From Persicobacter psychrovividus (GTDB lineage Bacteria > Bacteroidota > Bacteroidia > Cytophagales > Cyclobacteriaceae), in assembly GCF_036492425.1 (NCBI RefSeq), contig NZ_AP025292.1:806001-870000 (forward strand): DNA of 64,000 nucleotides, written 5' to 3'. A program made the position numbers and the translations under genes. Below the pieces are notes generated by a model. It was not told where the DNA came from. It worked only from the letters and a program-made list of their open reading frames with translations, and did no database searches. Positions within the stretch are counted from its first letter, which is position 1; each line of letters begins with the position of its first letter. Below, in pieces: positions 24,963 through 35,000 of this stretch.

Positions 24963-26456
24963 ATGGTGCAAGAGAAGGGAAAAATATTTACAGAAGTGTT
25001 AGTGATTGGCAGCGGCTTGGGCGGGTTGTCCTCCGCATGCTTATTAGCTAACGATGGGTTCAAGGTTCGAGTTGTTGATCAAAATTGGATTCCTGGGGGT
25101 TGTACAACTTCCTACTGGCGAAAGGGATTTGTCTTTGAGGCAGGGGCTACCACCCTTGTAGGCTTAGATCAGGGAATGCCTCTGCAGGTATTGCTGAAGA
25201 AGATAGGCTTGAGGCTTAAAACGAGAAAGTTGGACTTACCGATGCAGGTTGTTCTTGCTGATGGGCGGGTGATCCGCAAATTTCAGGCGATTGAAGAGTG
25301 GATTACCGAAGCTGAAAAGGTGTTTGGTGTAAAAGGGCAAAGGGCTTTTTGGGAGAAATGTCATGCGCTGAGTCAATTTGTTTGGGATCAATCTTCGGAG
25401 CAAATTACTTTTCCGCCAGAAAAAATCGGGGATTTGAAAAATATGGCTTTTAAATTTCCACTGAAAGAAACGATGAAGGCGCGTTACGCTTTGAAATCTG
25501 TGGGAGATCTTTTGCGGCAATATGGCTTGGCGGATCATCAGGCATTTGTGGCTTTTATTAACGAGCAGTTGCTGATTACGGCACAGAATCACGCCGAGGA
25601 GGTGAATGCTTTGTTTGGTGCGGCAGCACTTTGCTATACCAACTATGAAAATCATTATGTAGATGGTGGGTTGATTAATCTGGTAACGCCTTTTGTGAAT
25701 TTTCTGGAGCAGAAAGGCGGGGCTTTGGACTTGCGAACCAAAGTGGTGAATATTCAAAAAAATGGTGATTATTACGATGTCTTTACCACCAAGGGAGAGT
25801 ACCGGTGCCAATTCCTGATTTCCGGAATTCCGCTTAATAATTTATATGAAATGGCTGACCGGAACCTCAGAAAGCCAATTGAAAACAGACGGTTGTTCTC
25901 TGAAGACCTTAACAGTGCTTTCCAGATGGGGATTGGTTTTCGCTCCGCGCGTGAGTTTGAAACTTTGCACTTTCAGATTCATCTGCCCAAGCCTTTGCCG
26001 CACCTCAATTCAAAATCTATTTTTATCAGCCTGAGTCATGGTCAGGATCATTCAAGGTCAGATCAGCAGGGTTGCCGCGTGATGTCAGTGTCGACTCATT
26101 TGTCGGATCCCGAACATAATATTATAGAAAATACGGCAGAAGTTGAAAATGCGATTGTAAATCTGTTGATTGAGCAAGGGTTTTTCGCCAAGGAGGATAT
26201 TGTCTATCAGCATTCGTCCACGCAGAAGTCCTGGGAGAAATGGACGGGCAGGGCTTATGGCTTTGTCGGAGGCTATCCTCAGATGATGCGCATCAAACCA
26301 TGGGCGATGAATGCCGCCCGATGGGATAAGGATCGTGCTTATCTTTGCGGTGATACGGTTTACCCTGGGCAGGGAATACCTGGGGTGGTTTTAAGTGGGC
26401 TGATTGCACATAAAAAGCTGATGGATGACTGGGCTTCCTCTCGTGAGGAGGCATGA
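24963..26456 (+). CDS. CrtI/CrtD-like FAD-dependent oxidoreductase
   Basis: Flavin amine oxidase/phytoene-desaturase-type enzyme. The FAD dinucleotide fold is at the start (VLVIGSGLGGLSSACLLANDGFKVRVVDQN), followed by GGCTTSYWRKGFVFEAGAT. The C-terminal FAD motif is RAYLCGDTVYPGQGIPGVVLSG. This combination is seen in carotenoid desaturases/isomerases and related retinol-saturase-like enzymes; no other carotenoid gene is nearby, so the substrate is uncertain. The longest frame starts at a TTG overlapping a TAAATTTG -7-like element (24937-24944), so ATG 24963 (497 aa) is preferred. It is divergent from queD. Confidence 0.85.
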   Translation: MVQEKGKIFTEVLVIGSGLGGLSSACLLANDGFKVRVVDQNWIPGGCTTSYWRKGFVFEAGATTLVGLDQGMPLQVLLKKIGLRLKTRKLDLPMQVVLADGRVIRKFQAIEEWITEAEKVFGVKGQRAFWEKCHALSQFVWDQSSEQITFPPEKIGDLKNMAFKFPLKETMKARYALKSVGDLLRQYGLADHQAFVAFINEQLLITAQNHAEEVNALFGAAALCYTNYENHYVDGGLINLVTPFVNFLEQKGGALDLRTKVVNIQKNGDYYDVFTTKGEYRCQFLISGIPLNNLYEMADRNLRKPIENRRLFSEDLNSAFQMGIGFRSAREFETLHFQIHLPKPLPHLNSKSIFISLSHGQDHSRSDQQGCRVMSVSTHLSDPEHNIIENTAEVENAIVNLLIEQGFFAKEDIVYQHSSTQKSWEKWTGRAYGFVGGYPQMMRIKPWAMNAARWDKDRAYLCGDTVYPGQGIPGVVLSGLIAHKKLMDDWASSREEA

Positions 26457-26572
26457 TTTGAGGTTCGGAATCATTGGGGGCAATAGCAATTCTCGGGTGA
26501 ATATTCATTGGATTTAACTAAATCTAATCTTTTTGTTTCCTCAAAGGGGCGGTAATACCTTACAGAAATTAC

Positions 26573-26580
26573 TATATTTG
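26573..26580 (+). promoter_or_regulatory. -7 promoter element before the PAPS-reductase-family gene
   Basis: TATATTTG matches TAnnTTTG exactly, 23 bases before the TTG start; no clear -33 element. Confidence 0.4.
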
Positions 26581-26603
26581 TCAATCAATAAATTACTATC
26601 ACT

Positions 26604-27260
26604 TTGGATTTCGATAACATCAAAAGAAAATTAGAACAATATCAGGCGGAGGGAAAGCAGGTATTTACCTCTTCTTCCTTTCAGACCCACAGTATTGTTC
26701 TTTTGCACATTCTTAGCCGAATAGACCGTTCCATTCCAGTGTATTTCATCAATACGGGTTTTCATTTTCCCGAAACCCTGATGTTCAGGGATGAGATTTC
26801 GGATCGTTTAGGCTTAAATCTTATTGATCTCAAAACGCCGGTTTCAAAAAGTCAGCAGTTGGATCAGGATAATCAGTTTTTCTATTCTTCAGACCCGGAT
26901 TACTGTTGCTTCTTGAATAAAACGGCGCCAATGCAAAGTGTTTTAAAAGAGTATGATGTTTGGATTAACGGGGTACGCGGCGATCAAAGTGCGGTACGCA
27001 AGGCGATGCAAGTTGAGCAGCCTGCACCACATAATTCGCTGAGGTTTCACCCGATGTTGGATTGGAATGCCAAATCCATCTATCAATACAGAAAAGAGTT
27101 TGACTTGCCAGAGCACCCATTGGATGCGCAAGGCTATATGAGTATAGGTTGTGCGCCATGTACCAGAAAGCTTGATCCCGAAATGCAGGAGCGTGAAGCG
27201 CGCTGGTATGGGATGAACAAAACAGAGTGCGGATTGCATACTGACCTTATCAAAAAATAA
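26604..27260 (+). CDS. Phosphoadenylyl-/adenylyl-sulfate reductase family protein
   Basis: Thioredoxin-dependent reductase of PAPS/APS to sulfite. The nucleotide-binding loop is near SSSFQTHS (23-30). Cys101-Cys102 and Cys183/Cys186 form the CC...CxxC set that binds a [4Fe-4S] cluster in the APS-using, plant-type subclass, and the catalytic Cys209 sits in the ECGLH motif. The start codon is TTG 26604: an in-frame TAA lies 15 bases upstream and no ATG precedes the conserved region. The sugar epimerase gene follows after 23 bases, and no sulfate adenylyltransferase or sulfite reductase gene is visible nearby. Confidence 0.9.
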   Translation: MDFDNIKRKLEQYQAEGKQVFTSSSFQTHSIVLLHILSRIDRSIPVYFINTGFHFPETLMFRDEISDRLGLNLIDLKTPVSKSQQLDQDNQFFYSSDPDYCCFLNKTAPMQSVLKEYDVWINGVRGDQSAVRKAMQVEQPAPHNSLRFHPMLDWNAKSIYQYRKEFDLPEHPLDAQGYMSIGCAPCTRKLDPEMQEREARWYGMNKTECGLHTDLIKK

Positions 27261-27283
27261 CTAAAGAAAAGTATTTTTTACCT

Positions 27284-28207
27284 ATGAGAATATTGGTAAC
27301 AGGTGGCGCAGGCTATATTGGTACAGAATTGTCACGATTGTTGGTGAATCACCCTGAAGTGGACGAGCTGATTGTTTACGATAACCTGAGCAAGGCGAAT
27401 TATAATTTGTTTTTGGGGCGACCTACCCCTAATGGCCATAAAATTAAATTTGTTAAGGCGGATATCCTTGATAGCCGGAAACTGAAAAAAGCCCTTGAAG
27501 GGGTGGACGTGGTATATCACTTTGCCGCTCATGTTTCGACGCCACTTCAAAATAATGAAATCTCTACTTTTGAGCAGGTGAACCATTGGGGCACGGCCAA
27601 TGTGGTGGATGCCGTTGAGGAATCGCCTTCCGTAAAAATGTTTGTTTACCTGAGCAGTGTTTCCGTTTATGGGGACCAGTCTGATGAGGTGACAGAATCA
27701 ACACTTCCATCGCCGAAATCACCTTATGCGGTGAGTAAAGTCCGTGGTGAGGAGCATGTTAACCGCCTGAAAAACAAGATGCGGACGTTCATTATTCGCA
27801 GTGGGAATGTGTACGGTTACAGCAAGAGTATGCGCTTTGATGCGGTTATTAACCGATTCATGTTTGAGTCCCATTATTCTAATCGAATTCAAATTCATGG
27901 AGATGGCAAGCAGCAACGTGCGTTTATTCATGTAAGTAACTTGGTGAATGTTCTGTACCAAATGATCCGTTCTGAAACACCTTCAGGAGTGTATAATATG
28001 GTGGAGAAAAACATGCAGGTGCTCGAAATTGTGGATGTACTCAAAAGCCTATATCCTTCGCTGGAATTTATCTTTGTAAACCAGCACTTGTCCCTAAAAC
28101 AGCTTACAGTTTCTCCAGCATCTACTTTATGGAAATATGTTAAGCCTTTGGAAACACGGCCACTTGAAGAGGAATTAGAAGATTTTAGAAGAGAGTTTAC
28201 GATGTAA
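27284..28207 (+). CDS. NAD-dependent epimerase/dehydratase (extended SDR)
   Basis: Acts on nucleotide-sugar substrates. The Rossmann motif TGGAGYIGTEL is at the N terminus, DILDSRKLKKALEGVDVVYHFAA gives the acidic ribose-binding region, and the catalytic set is SSVSVYG plus YAVSK (YxxxK). The C-terminal substrate half (SGNVYGYSKSMRFDAVINRF, VYNMVEK) resembles UDP-sugar 4-epimerases and related dehydratases. It follows the sulfate-reductase-family gene by 23 bases, suggesting an operon; a terminator follows. Confidence 0.9.
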   Translation: MRILVTGGAGYIGTELSRLLVNHPEVDELIVYDNLSKANYNLFLGRPTPNGHKIKFVKADILDSRKLKKALEGVDVVYHFAAHVSTPLQNNEISTFEQVNHWGTANVVDAVEESPSVKMFVYLSSVSVYGDQSDEVTESTLPSPKSPYAVSKVRGEEHVNRLKNKMRTFIIRSGNVYGYSKSMRFDAVINRFMFESHYSNRIQIHGDGKQQRAFIHVSNLVNVLYQMIRSETPSGVYNMVEKNMQVLEIVDVLKSLYPSLEFIFVNQHLSLKQLTVSPASTLWKYVKPLETRPLEEELEDFRREFTM

Positions 28208-28232
28208 AGTCACAGAAAATGATATGATTGAT

Positions 28233-28260
28233 AAAGCACCCATTGAGGTGCTTTTTTTGT
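28233..28260 (+). terminator. Terminator of the reductase-epimerase unit
   Basis: AAAGCACC / GGTGCTTT perfect 8-bp stem, loop CATTGA, then T run. Confidence 0.9.
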
Positions 28261-28261
28261 G

Positions 28262-28649
28262 CTCTTCGGATTTATTACTATGTAATTAAAAACAAATTTT
28301 TGAAGTTTTTTTATCTTATCAATCCTTTAAGTATATTTAATTTATTACTTGAGAATTATATTGAATCAATCATTTTATATTTGTATTCAGGTTACTTAGT
28401 GCCAAATGCAGGTATTTAAGGATGAGTTGAACTTGGTTATTGGTAGATTTCACCTATGAAAATGAGAATTTTGTTAATTAACAATCTCTTTTCAGTTGGA
28501 AGGGTGTGATTATGTACTAAAATCTTTAATTTGCTCACAATATTATCAACCATAAAATCTGACTGTGGAAATCACAGCTTAGAACATTGAATTGTACCCA
28601 ACGCCACCGTTTTTATTTGAGAAGGACAGTGGATTTTAATCTATATAAC
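28262..28649. other. AT-rich leader region of the adhesin operon
   Basis: About 390 AT-rich bases. It holds a TATATTTG -7-like element (28376-28383) without a well-spaced -33, and a small CTGTG/CACAG hairpin (28563-28577). A 63-codon frame beginning at 28228 has no coding features. Confidence 0.4.
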
Positions 28650-29018
28650 ATGGAAAGAAAGTGTTTACTATTTTTTAGCCTTTTCTTGTGTCTGTTTTTT
28701 AGCACTTTAGGTGCTTCTGCGCAAAAGAAGGACTGTGGTCTCAAAATTGACCATAAGGTGATTGATATTGATTCGAATCACGGAAATATTCAATTGACTC
28801 TTGAGAATAAATCCACCACCTTGGAACTCAAATTATATAATTTGTCCGAAGGTAGTAAGTCCTTTGACGAGGTGAAAGAAGTGCAATTTGTGAAAAATAC
28901 ACCACAAGTCGTGTTCTCAAACCTGAAATCCGCAGTTTATGTGGTTCAAGTGGTTGCATCCGATGGATGTCAGTTTTCACTTGGTGGAATACAGGGGATA
29001 CTCGTTGGAAAGAAATAA
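28650..29018 (+). CDS. Small secreted protein ahead of the giant adhesin
   Basis: 122 residues from ATG 28650, giving a clean signal peptide (MERKCLLFFSLFLCLFFSTLGASAQ); the longer frame from 28587 adds a non-signal extension. The mature ~97 residues look like one beta-sandwich (IQLTLENKSTTLELKLYNLS, PQVVFSNLKSAVYVVQVVASDGCQF) with two Cys that could form a disulphide. Only seven bases separate it from the adhesin start, so the two are co-expressed. A role as accessory or partner of the adhesin is inferred. Confidence 0.8.
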   Translation: MERKCLLFFSLFLCLFFSTLGASAQKKDCGLKIDHKVIDIDSNHGNIQLTLENKSTTLELKLYNLSEGSKSFDEVKEVQFVKNTPQVVFSNLKSAVYVVQVVASDGCQFSLGGIQGILVGKK

Positions 29019-29025
29019 TTAACCT

Positions 29026-32000
29026 ATGAGAAGCAACATTAACCTAAAATCTTTACACCTTTCCTTAGTTCTTGCATTCTTTCTGTCTGTCCTTAATTTT
29101 GAGGCGATGGCACAGTGTGCAACATTAGATACTTCTAAGGGAGAGGGTGCTACCGCCGGGTTCGAGATTTGTTACGAAACAGATGGTACGGCCACGGTAA
29201 CTATGTACCTGAATGAAACTGGTACGGATGCAGATGGGTATACGATTTTTGATGTAACCAATAATAGTTTCGTTTTTACTCCTATTGGGAATGTGACCGT
29301 CGATCATGTGTCAGGTTCATCAATTTATTATTTCAGAAATGTACCCAGATATCATTTCGGAAATACGACACCTTCGTCCTATATTATTATTAAGTCTAGC
29401 TGTCCATCGTTTGGAGGGCTTGGGTTTAGCGTAGACCCTGACGATAGACTACGACTGGATACTCCAACAATCACGGATAATGTCAATTGTGAAGCACCTT
29501 TTAATGGTGCTATTGCTCTTTCCGTACTTGGAAACACAAGTGGTCAAACGGTTTCATGGACAGGACCTAATGGGTTTACTTCCACAGACCAAGATATTAC
29601 CGCGCTAAAGCATGGGACTTATACGGTTGTGGTAACCAATGGAAATGCTTGTTCTGTTACTGCGGACTATGTAGTGAACGATGCTTCTGTTGTGCCTGAT
29701 GCGCCAACAGGCGATTCCAAAAATATTTGTCAGGGGGATGCGATCCCTACACTGACTGCAGCAGGAGATGCAGGTAATGTGATTAGATGGTATGATGACG
29801 CCAGTCGCACTAATTTATTGCATACAGGAGCGTCTTATTTGCCAGGTGTTGATAATTCCATTATTACGACACATACTTATTATGTGGATCAGACTAATGA
29901 AACAACGCGCTGTGTTAGTAATTTAGCCCCGATTTCTCTGTCTATTAATATTGAGCCGACCATTACATTGGTTACAGGCCCATATGTTGGTTGCGATAAT
30001 TACGACCTCCAGACAGCAATTGATGATTTCGAAGGATCAAATACTTATACCTATTATGATGGAGATCCCGATGCAGGAGGAACTGCGATTGCTTCAACGG
30101 TTACCACCGATGGGACTTATTGGATTAAAGCGGAAAATGGTTCTTGTGAAGTAACGAAGTCTTTGACCGTTGCTATTGATGAAACCCCAACAGCAGACGC
30201 GGGAGATCCAGGGCAAATTTGTCAGTTAGATGTATCAGGAGGAAGTTTTGCCTTTACAACAGCAAACATGACAGGTGCTGGAGCAACGGCAGTATGGTCA
30301 ACAACTGATGGTGCTGGAACTTTTAACGCATATGATAATACTAATCCAGCGTCAGCGGTTTATAATTTTGATGTGGCTGATGCTTTAAAATCATCACTAA
30401 CATTTACCCTAACGGTGTCTTCACCAAACGGCGCATGTACGCCAGTAACGTCTAATGTGACGGTTCAGATTAATGAGACTCCAGTAGTTGATGCCGGCTC
30501 GGACGATACGATCTGTTCTTCAGAATCAGCAACTTTATCAGCGACTTTCTCAGGCGGCGCGACGGGAGTTACCTGGACAACGAACGGAACAGGGTCATTT
30601 GCAGACGCAACAGCTGCAAATACAACCTATACACCAAGTTCAGATGATATTTTGAATGGTTCAGTTGTCTTGACTGCTACCACAAATGCCAATGGCAGTT
30701 GTGGTTCTGTATCTGATGATTTGACATTATCGATCGAGGCAGCGCCGATTGCGGATGCAGGTATCGATCAAACGATTTGTGAAGGAAGCGATGTTACCGT
30801 AACGGGAACAATCTCAGGCGGAGCAACTTCCGCTACTTGGACAACAAGTGGCACAGGAACCTTTGCAGACGCCTCTTTACCATCTACAACTTATACACCA
30901 AGTGCCGCTGATATTTCAGCCGGTACAGTTGATTTGATTTTGACCACAAATGCAGGCACCGAGTGTGTAGCCGATGTTGATCAATTGACGGTAACGATCG
31001 ATGCCTTGCCAGTAGTTGATGCCGGCTCGGATGATACGATCTGTTCTTCAGAATCAGCAACTTTATCAGCGACATTCTCAGGCGGCGCGACAGGCATTAC
31101 CTGGACGACGAACGGAACAGGGTCATTTGCAGACGCAACAGCTGCAAATACAACCTATACACCAAGTTTAGATGATATCTCGAATGGATCAGTTGTCTTG
31201 ACTGCTACTACAAATGCTAACGGCAGCTGTGGTTCGGTTTCTGATGATCTGATATTATCGATCGAGGCAGCGCCGATTGCGGATGCAGGTACCGATCAAA
31301 CGATTTGTGAAGGAAGCGATGTTACCGTAACGGGAACAATCTCAGGCGGCGCAACTTCCGCTACTTGGACAACAAGTGGCACAGGAACCTTTGCAGATGC
31401 CTCTTTACTATCTACAACTTATACGCCAAGTGCCGCTGATATTTCAGCAGGAACAGTTGATTTGATTTTGACAACCAATGCAGGCACCGAGTGTGTAGCC
31501 GATGTTGATCAATTGACAGTAACGATCGATGCTTTGCCAGTAGTTGATGCCGGCTCGGATGATACGATCTGTTCATCAGAATCAGCAACTTTATCAGCGA
31601 CATTATCAGGCGGCGCGACGGGAGTTACCTGGACAACGAGCGGAACAGGGGCATTTGCAGACGCAACAGCTGCAAATACAACCTATACACCAAGTTTAGA
31701 TGATGTCTCAAATGGATCAGTTGTTTTGACAGCGACGACAAATGCCAACGGCAGCTGTGGTTCGGTTTCTGATGATTTGACATTATCGATCGAGGCAGCG
31801 CCGATTGCGGATGCAGGCGTTGATCAGACGATTTGTGGAGGAAGCGATGTCACCGTAACGGGAACAATCTCAGGCGGCGCAACTTCCGCTACTTGGACAA
31901 CAAGTGGCACAGGAACCTTTGCAGATGCCTCTTTACTATCTACAACTTATACGCCAAGTGCGGATGATATTTCAGCAGGAACAGTTGATTTGATTTTGAC

Positions 32001-35000
32001 AACCAATGCAGGCACCGAGTGTGTAGCCGATGTTGATCAATTGACAGTAACGATCGATGCTTTGCCAGTAGTAAACGCAGGCTTGGATGCGACGATTTGT
32101 TCTACGGATCAAGCAACTTTATCAGCAACATTCTCAGGCGGCGCGACAGGCATTACCTGGACGACGAGCGGAACAGGGTCATTTGCAGACGCAACAGCTG
32201 CAAATACAACTTATACACCAAGTTTAGATGATATCTCGAATGGATCAGTTGTTTTGACAGCGACGACAAATGCTAACGGCAGCTGTGGTTCGGTTTCTGA
32301 TGATTTGACATTATCGATCGAGGCAGCGCCGATTGCGGATGCAGGTACCGATCAGACGATTTGTGCAGGAATCGATGTTACCGTAACTGGAATAATCTCA
32401 GGCGGAGCAACTTCCGCTACTTGGACAACAAGCGGTTCAGGTACATTTGCGGACGCTACTTCTTTATCAACTACTTACACGCCAAGTGCAGCTGATATTT
32501 CAGCAGGTACAGTTGATTTGATTTTGACCACAAATGCAGGTACCGAGTGTGTAGCCGATGTTGATCAATTGACGGTAACGATTGATGCTTTGCCAGTAGT
32601 TGATGCCGGCTCGGATGCGACGATCTGTTCTTCAGAATCAGCAACTTTATCAGCTACATTCTCAGGCGGCGCGACAGTTATTACGTGGACGACGAGCGGA
32701 ACAGGATCATTTGCAGACGCAACAGCTGCAAATACAACCTATACACCAAGTTCGGGTGATATTTCGAATGGATCAGTTGTTTTGACAGCGACGACAAATG
32801 CCAACGGCACCTGTGGTTCGGTATCTGATGATCTGACATTATCGATAGAGGCAGCGCCGATTGCGGATGCAGGTACCGATCAAACGATTTGTGCAGGAAG
32901 CGATGTTACCGTAACAGGAACAATCTCTGGCGGTGCAACTTCAGCCTCTTGGACAACAAGTGGCACAGGAACCTTTGCAGATGCTTCTTTACTGTCTACA
33001 ACTTATACACCAAGTGCAGCTGATATTTCAGCAGGTACAGTTAATTTGATTTTGACCACAAATGCAGGCACCGAGTGTGTAGCCGATGTTGATCAGCTAA
33101 CTGTAACGATCGATGCTTTGCCAGTAGTTGATGCAGGTTCGGACGCGACGATTTGTTCTACGGATCAAGCAACTTTATCAGCAACATTCTCAGGTGGCGC
33201 GACAGGCATTACCTGGACAACGAGCGGAACAGGGTCATTTGCAGACGCAACAGCTGCAAATACAACCTATACACCAAGTTCGGATGATATTTCGAATGGA
33301 TCAGTTGTCTTGACAGCGACCACAAATGCCAACGGCACCTGTGGTTCGGTTTCTGATGATTTGACATTATCGATCGAGGAAGCACCGATTGCGGATGCAG
33401 GTATCGATCAGACGATTTGTGAAGGAAGCGATGTTACCGTAACAGGTTCCATCTCAGGCGGCGCAACTTCCGCTACTTGGACAACAAGCGGTTCAGGCAC
33501 ATTTGCAGATGCTTCTTTACTATCTACAACTTATACACCAAGTGCTGCTGATATTTCAGCAGGTACAGTTGATTTGATTTTGACAACCAATGCAGGTACC
33601 GAGTGTGTAGCCGATGTTGATCAATTGACAGTAACGATCGATGCTTTGCCAGTGGTTAGCGCAGGCTTAGATGCGATGATCTGTTCTTCAGAATCAGCAA
33701 CTTTATCAGCGACATTCTCAGGCGGAGCGACAGGCATTACCTGGACGACGAACGGAACAGGGTCATTTGCAGACGCAACAGCTGCAAATACAACCTATAC
33801 ACCAAGTTTGGATGATATCTCGAATGGTTCAGTTGTCTTGACTGCTACTACAAATGCCAACGGCACCTGTGGTTCGGTTTCTGATGATTTGACTTTGACG
33901 ATTGAACCCGCAACCACAGTATCTAATGCTGGAGCGGATGCTACAAGCTGTGAATTGACCTACACTTTGTCAGCTAATGTAGTAGCTGCAGGCGAGGAAG
34001 GAACTTGGTCTATTGTTTCAGGAGGAGCGGGTACTTTTGCTGATGCCACTGATCCATCAACTACTTTCACCGCTGATGCAGTGAATGATTATGTGTTGAA
34101 ATGGACAATCAGCAAAACGGCGGGCGTTTGTCCACCGTCAGAAGATGAAGTGTCGATTTCGTTCAATGACGAATCAGAGGTTGCCCTGAATGGCGATGAT
34201 ACCATTTGTGAAGGTACATCAGCTGATTTGAATGTTTCAATCAGTAATGCAGTCGGAACTTATACGGTTGTGATCAATGATGGCACATCAGATCAAACGA
34301 TTACTGGCTATTCTGCTGGTGATGCGATTTCTGTTACGCCAACAGCAACAACGACTTACATCTTGGTTTCGGTAACCTCAGAGACCAATACTTGTGTAGC
34401 AACAATTGTCGATAATGAAGCGATAATTGATGTTGAATCAGCACCAATTGTCGATGCCGGAGCTGACCAGCAAATTTGCTCAGGCGATATTATTAATCTA
34501 ACTGGTTCAATTACCGGAGATTATGACACTTTCACTTGGACGACAGAAGCAGGTGATGGAACGTTTACAGATGACAATACCTTAACGCCAACTTATCAGG
34601 CGGGGTTAAATGATATTACAACGGGTGAAGTGAAATTTTATCTGACTGCAGAGAAAGCAGGTAGCTCATGTGGAGTTGTTACTGGTTCTATAACAGTCGT
34701 TATAAACACATTGGATTTTGCGGTAGAGGCAACGGCTTTGTCTTGTGATGCTTACGATTTACAAGATGCGATCACCAATGTCTCACCAACTGCAGCCATT
34801 ACTTACTATGATGGTGATCCTGCAAGTGGCGGTTCAAATATCGGTCAAAATATCAGCGCTTCCGGTACTTATTGGATTGAAGCTGAATTAGGATCATGTA
34901 TAGCGGCTTTACCAGTTGCGGTAACGATTAATCCAACGGTAAATGCAACTTTAAATATTGTTGAAATTGCCAATACAGATGATAAGGTAACCTTTAGTGT

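Noticed and set aside
28228..28419. 63-codon frame in the AT-rich region before the adhesin operon
   Set aside because: Begins inside a terminator hairpin, has AT-driven composition (Phe, Leu, Ile, Tyr), and no start signal or similarity.
30481..33912. The regular 528-bp repeats as a CRISPR array or non-coding satellite
   Set aside because: The reading frame is open throughout and each unit encodes two intact ~88-residue domains. Units are far too long for CRISPR and have no unique spacers.
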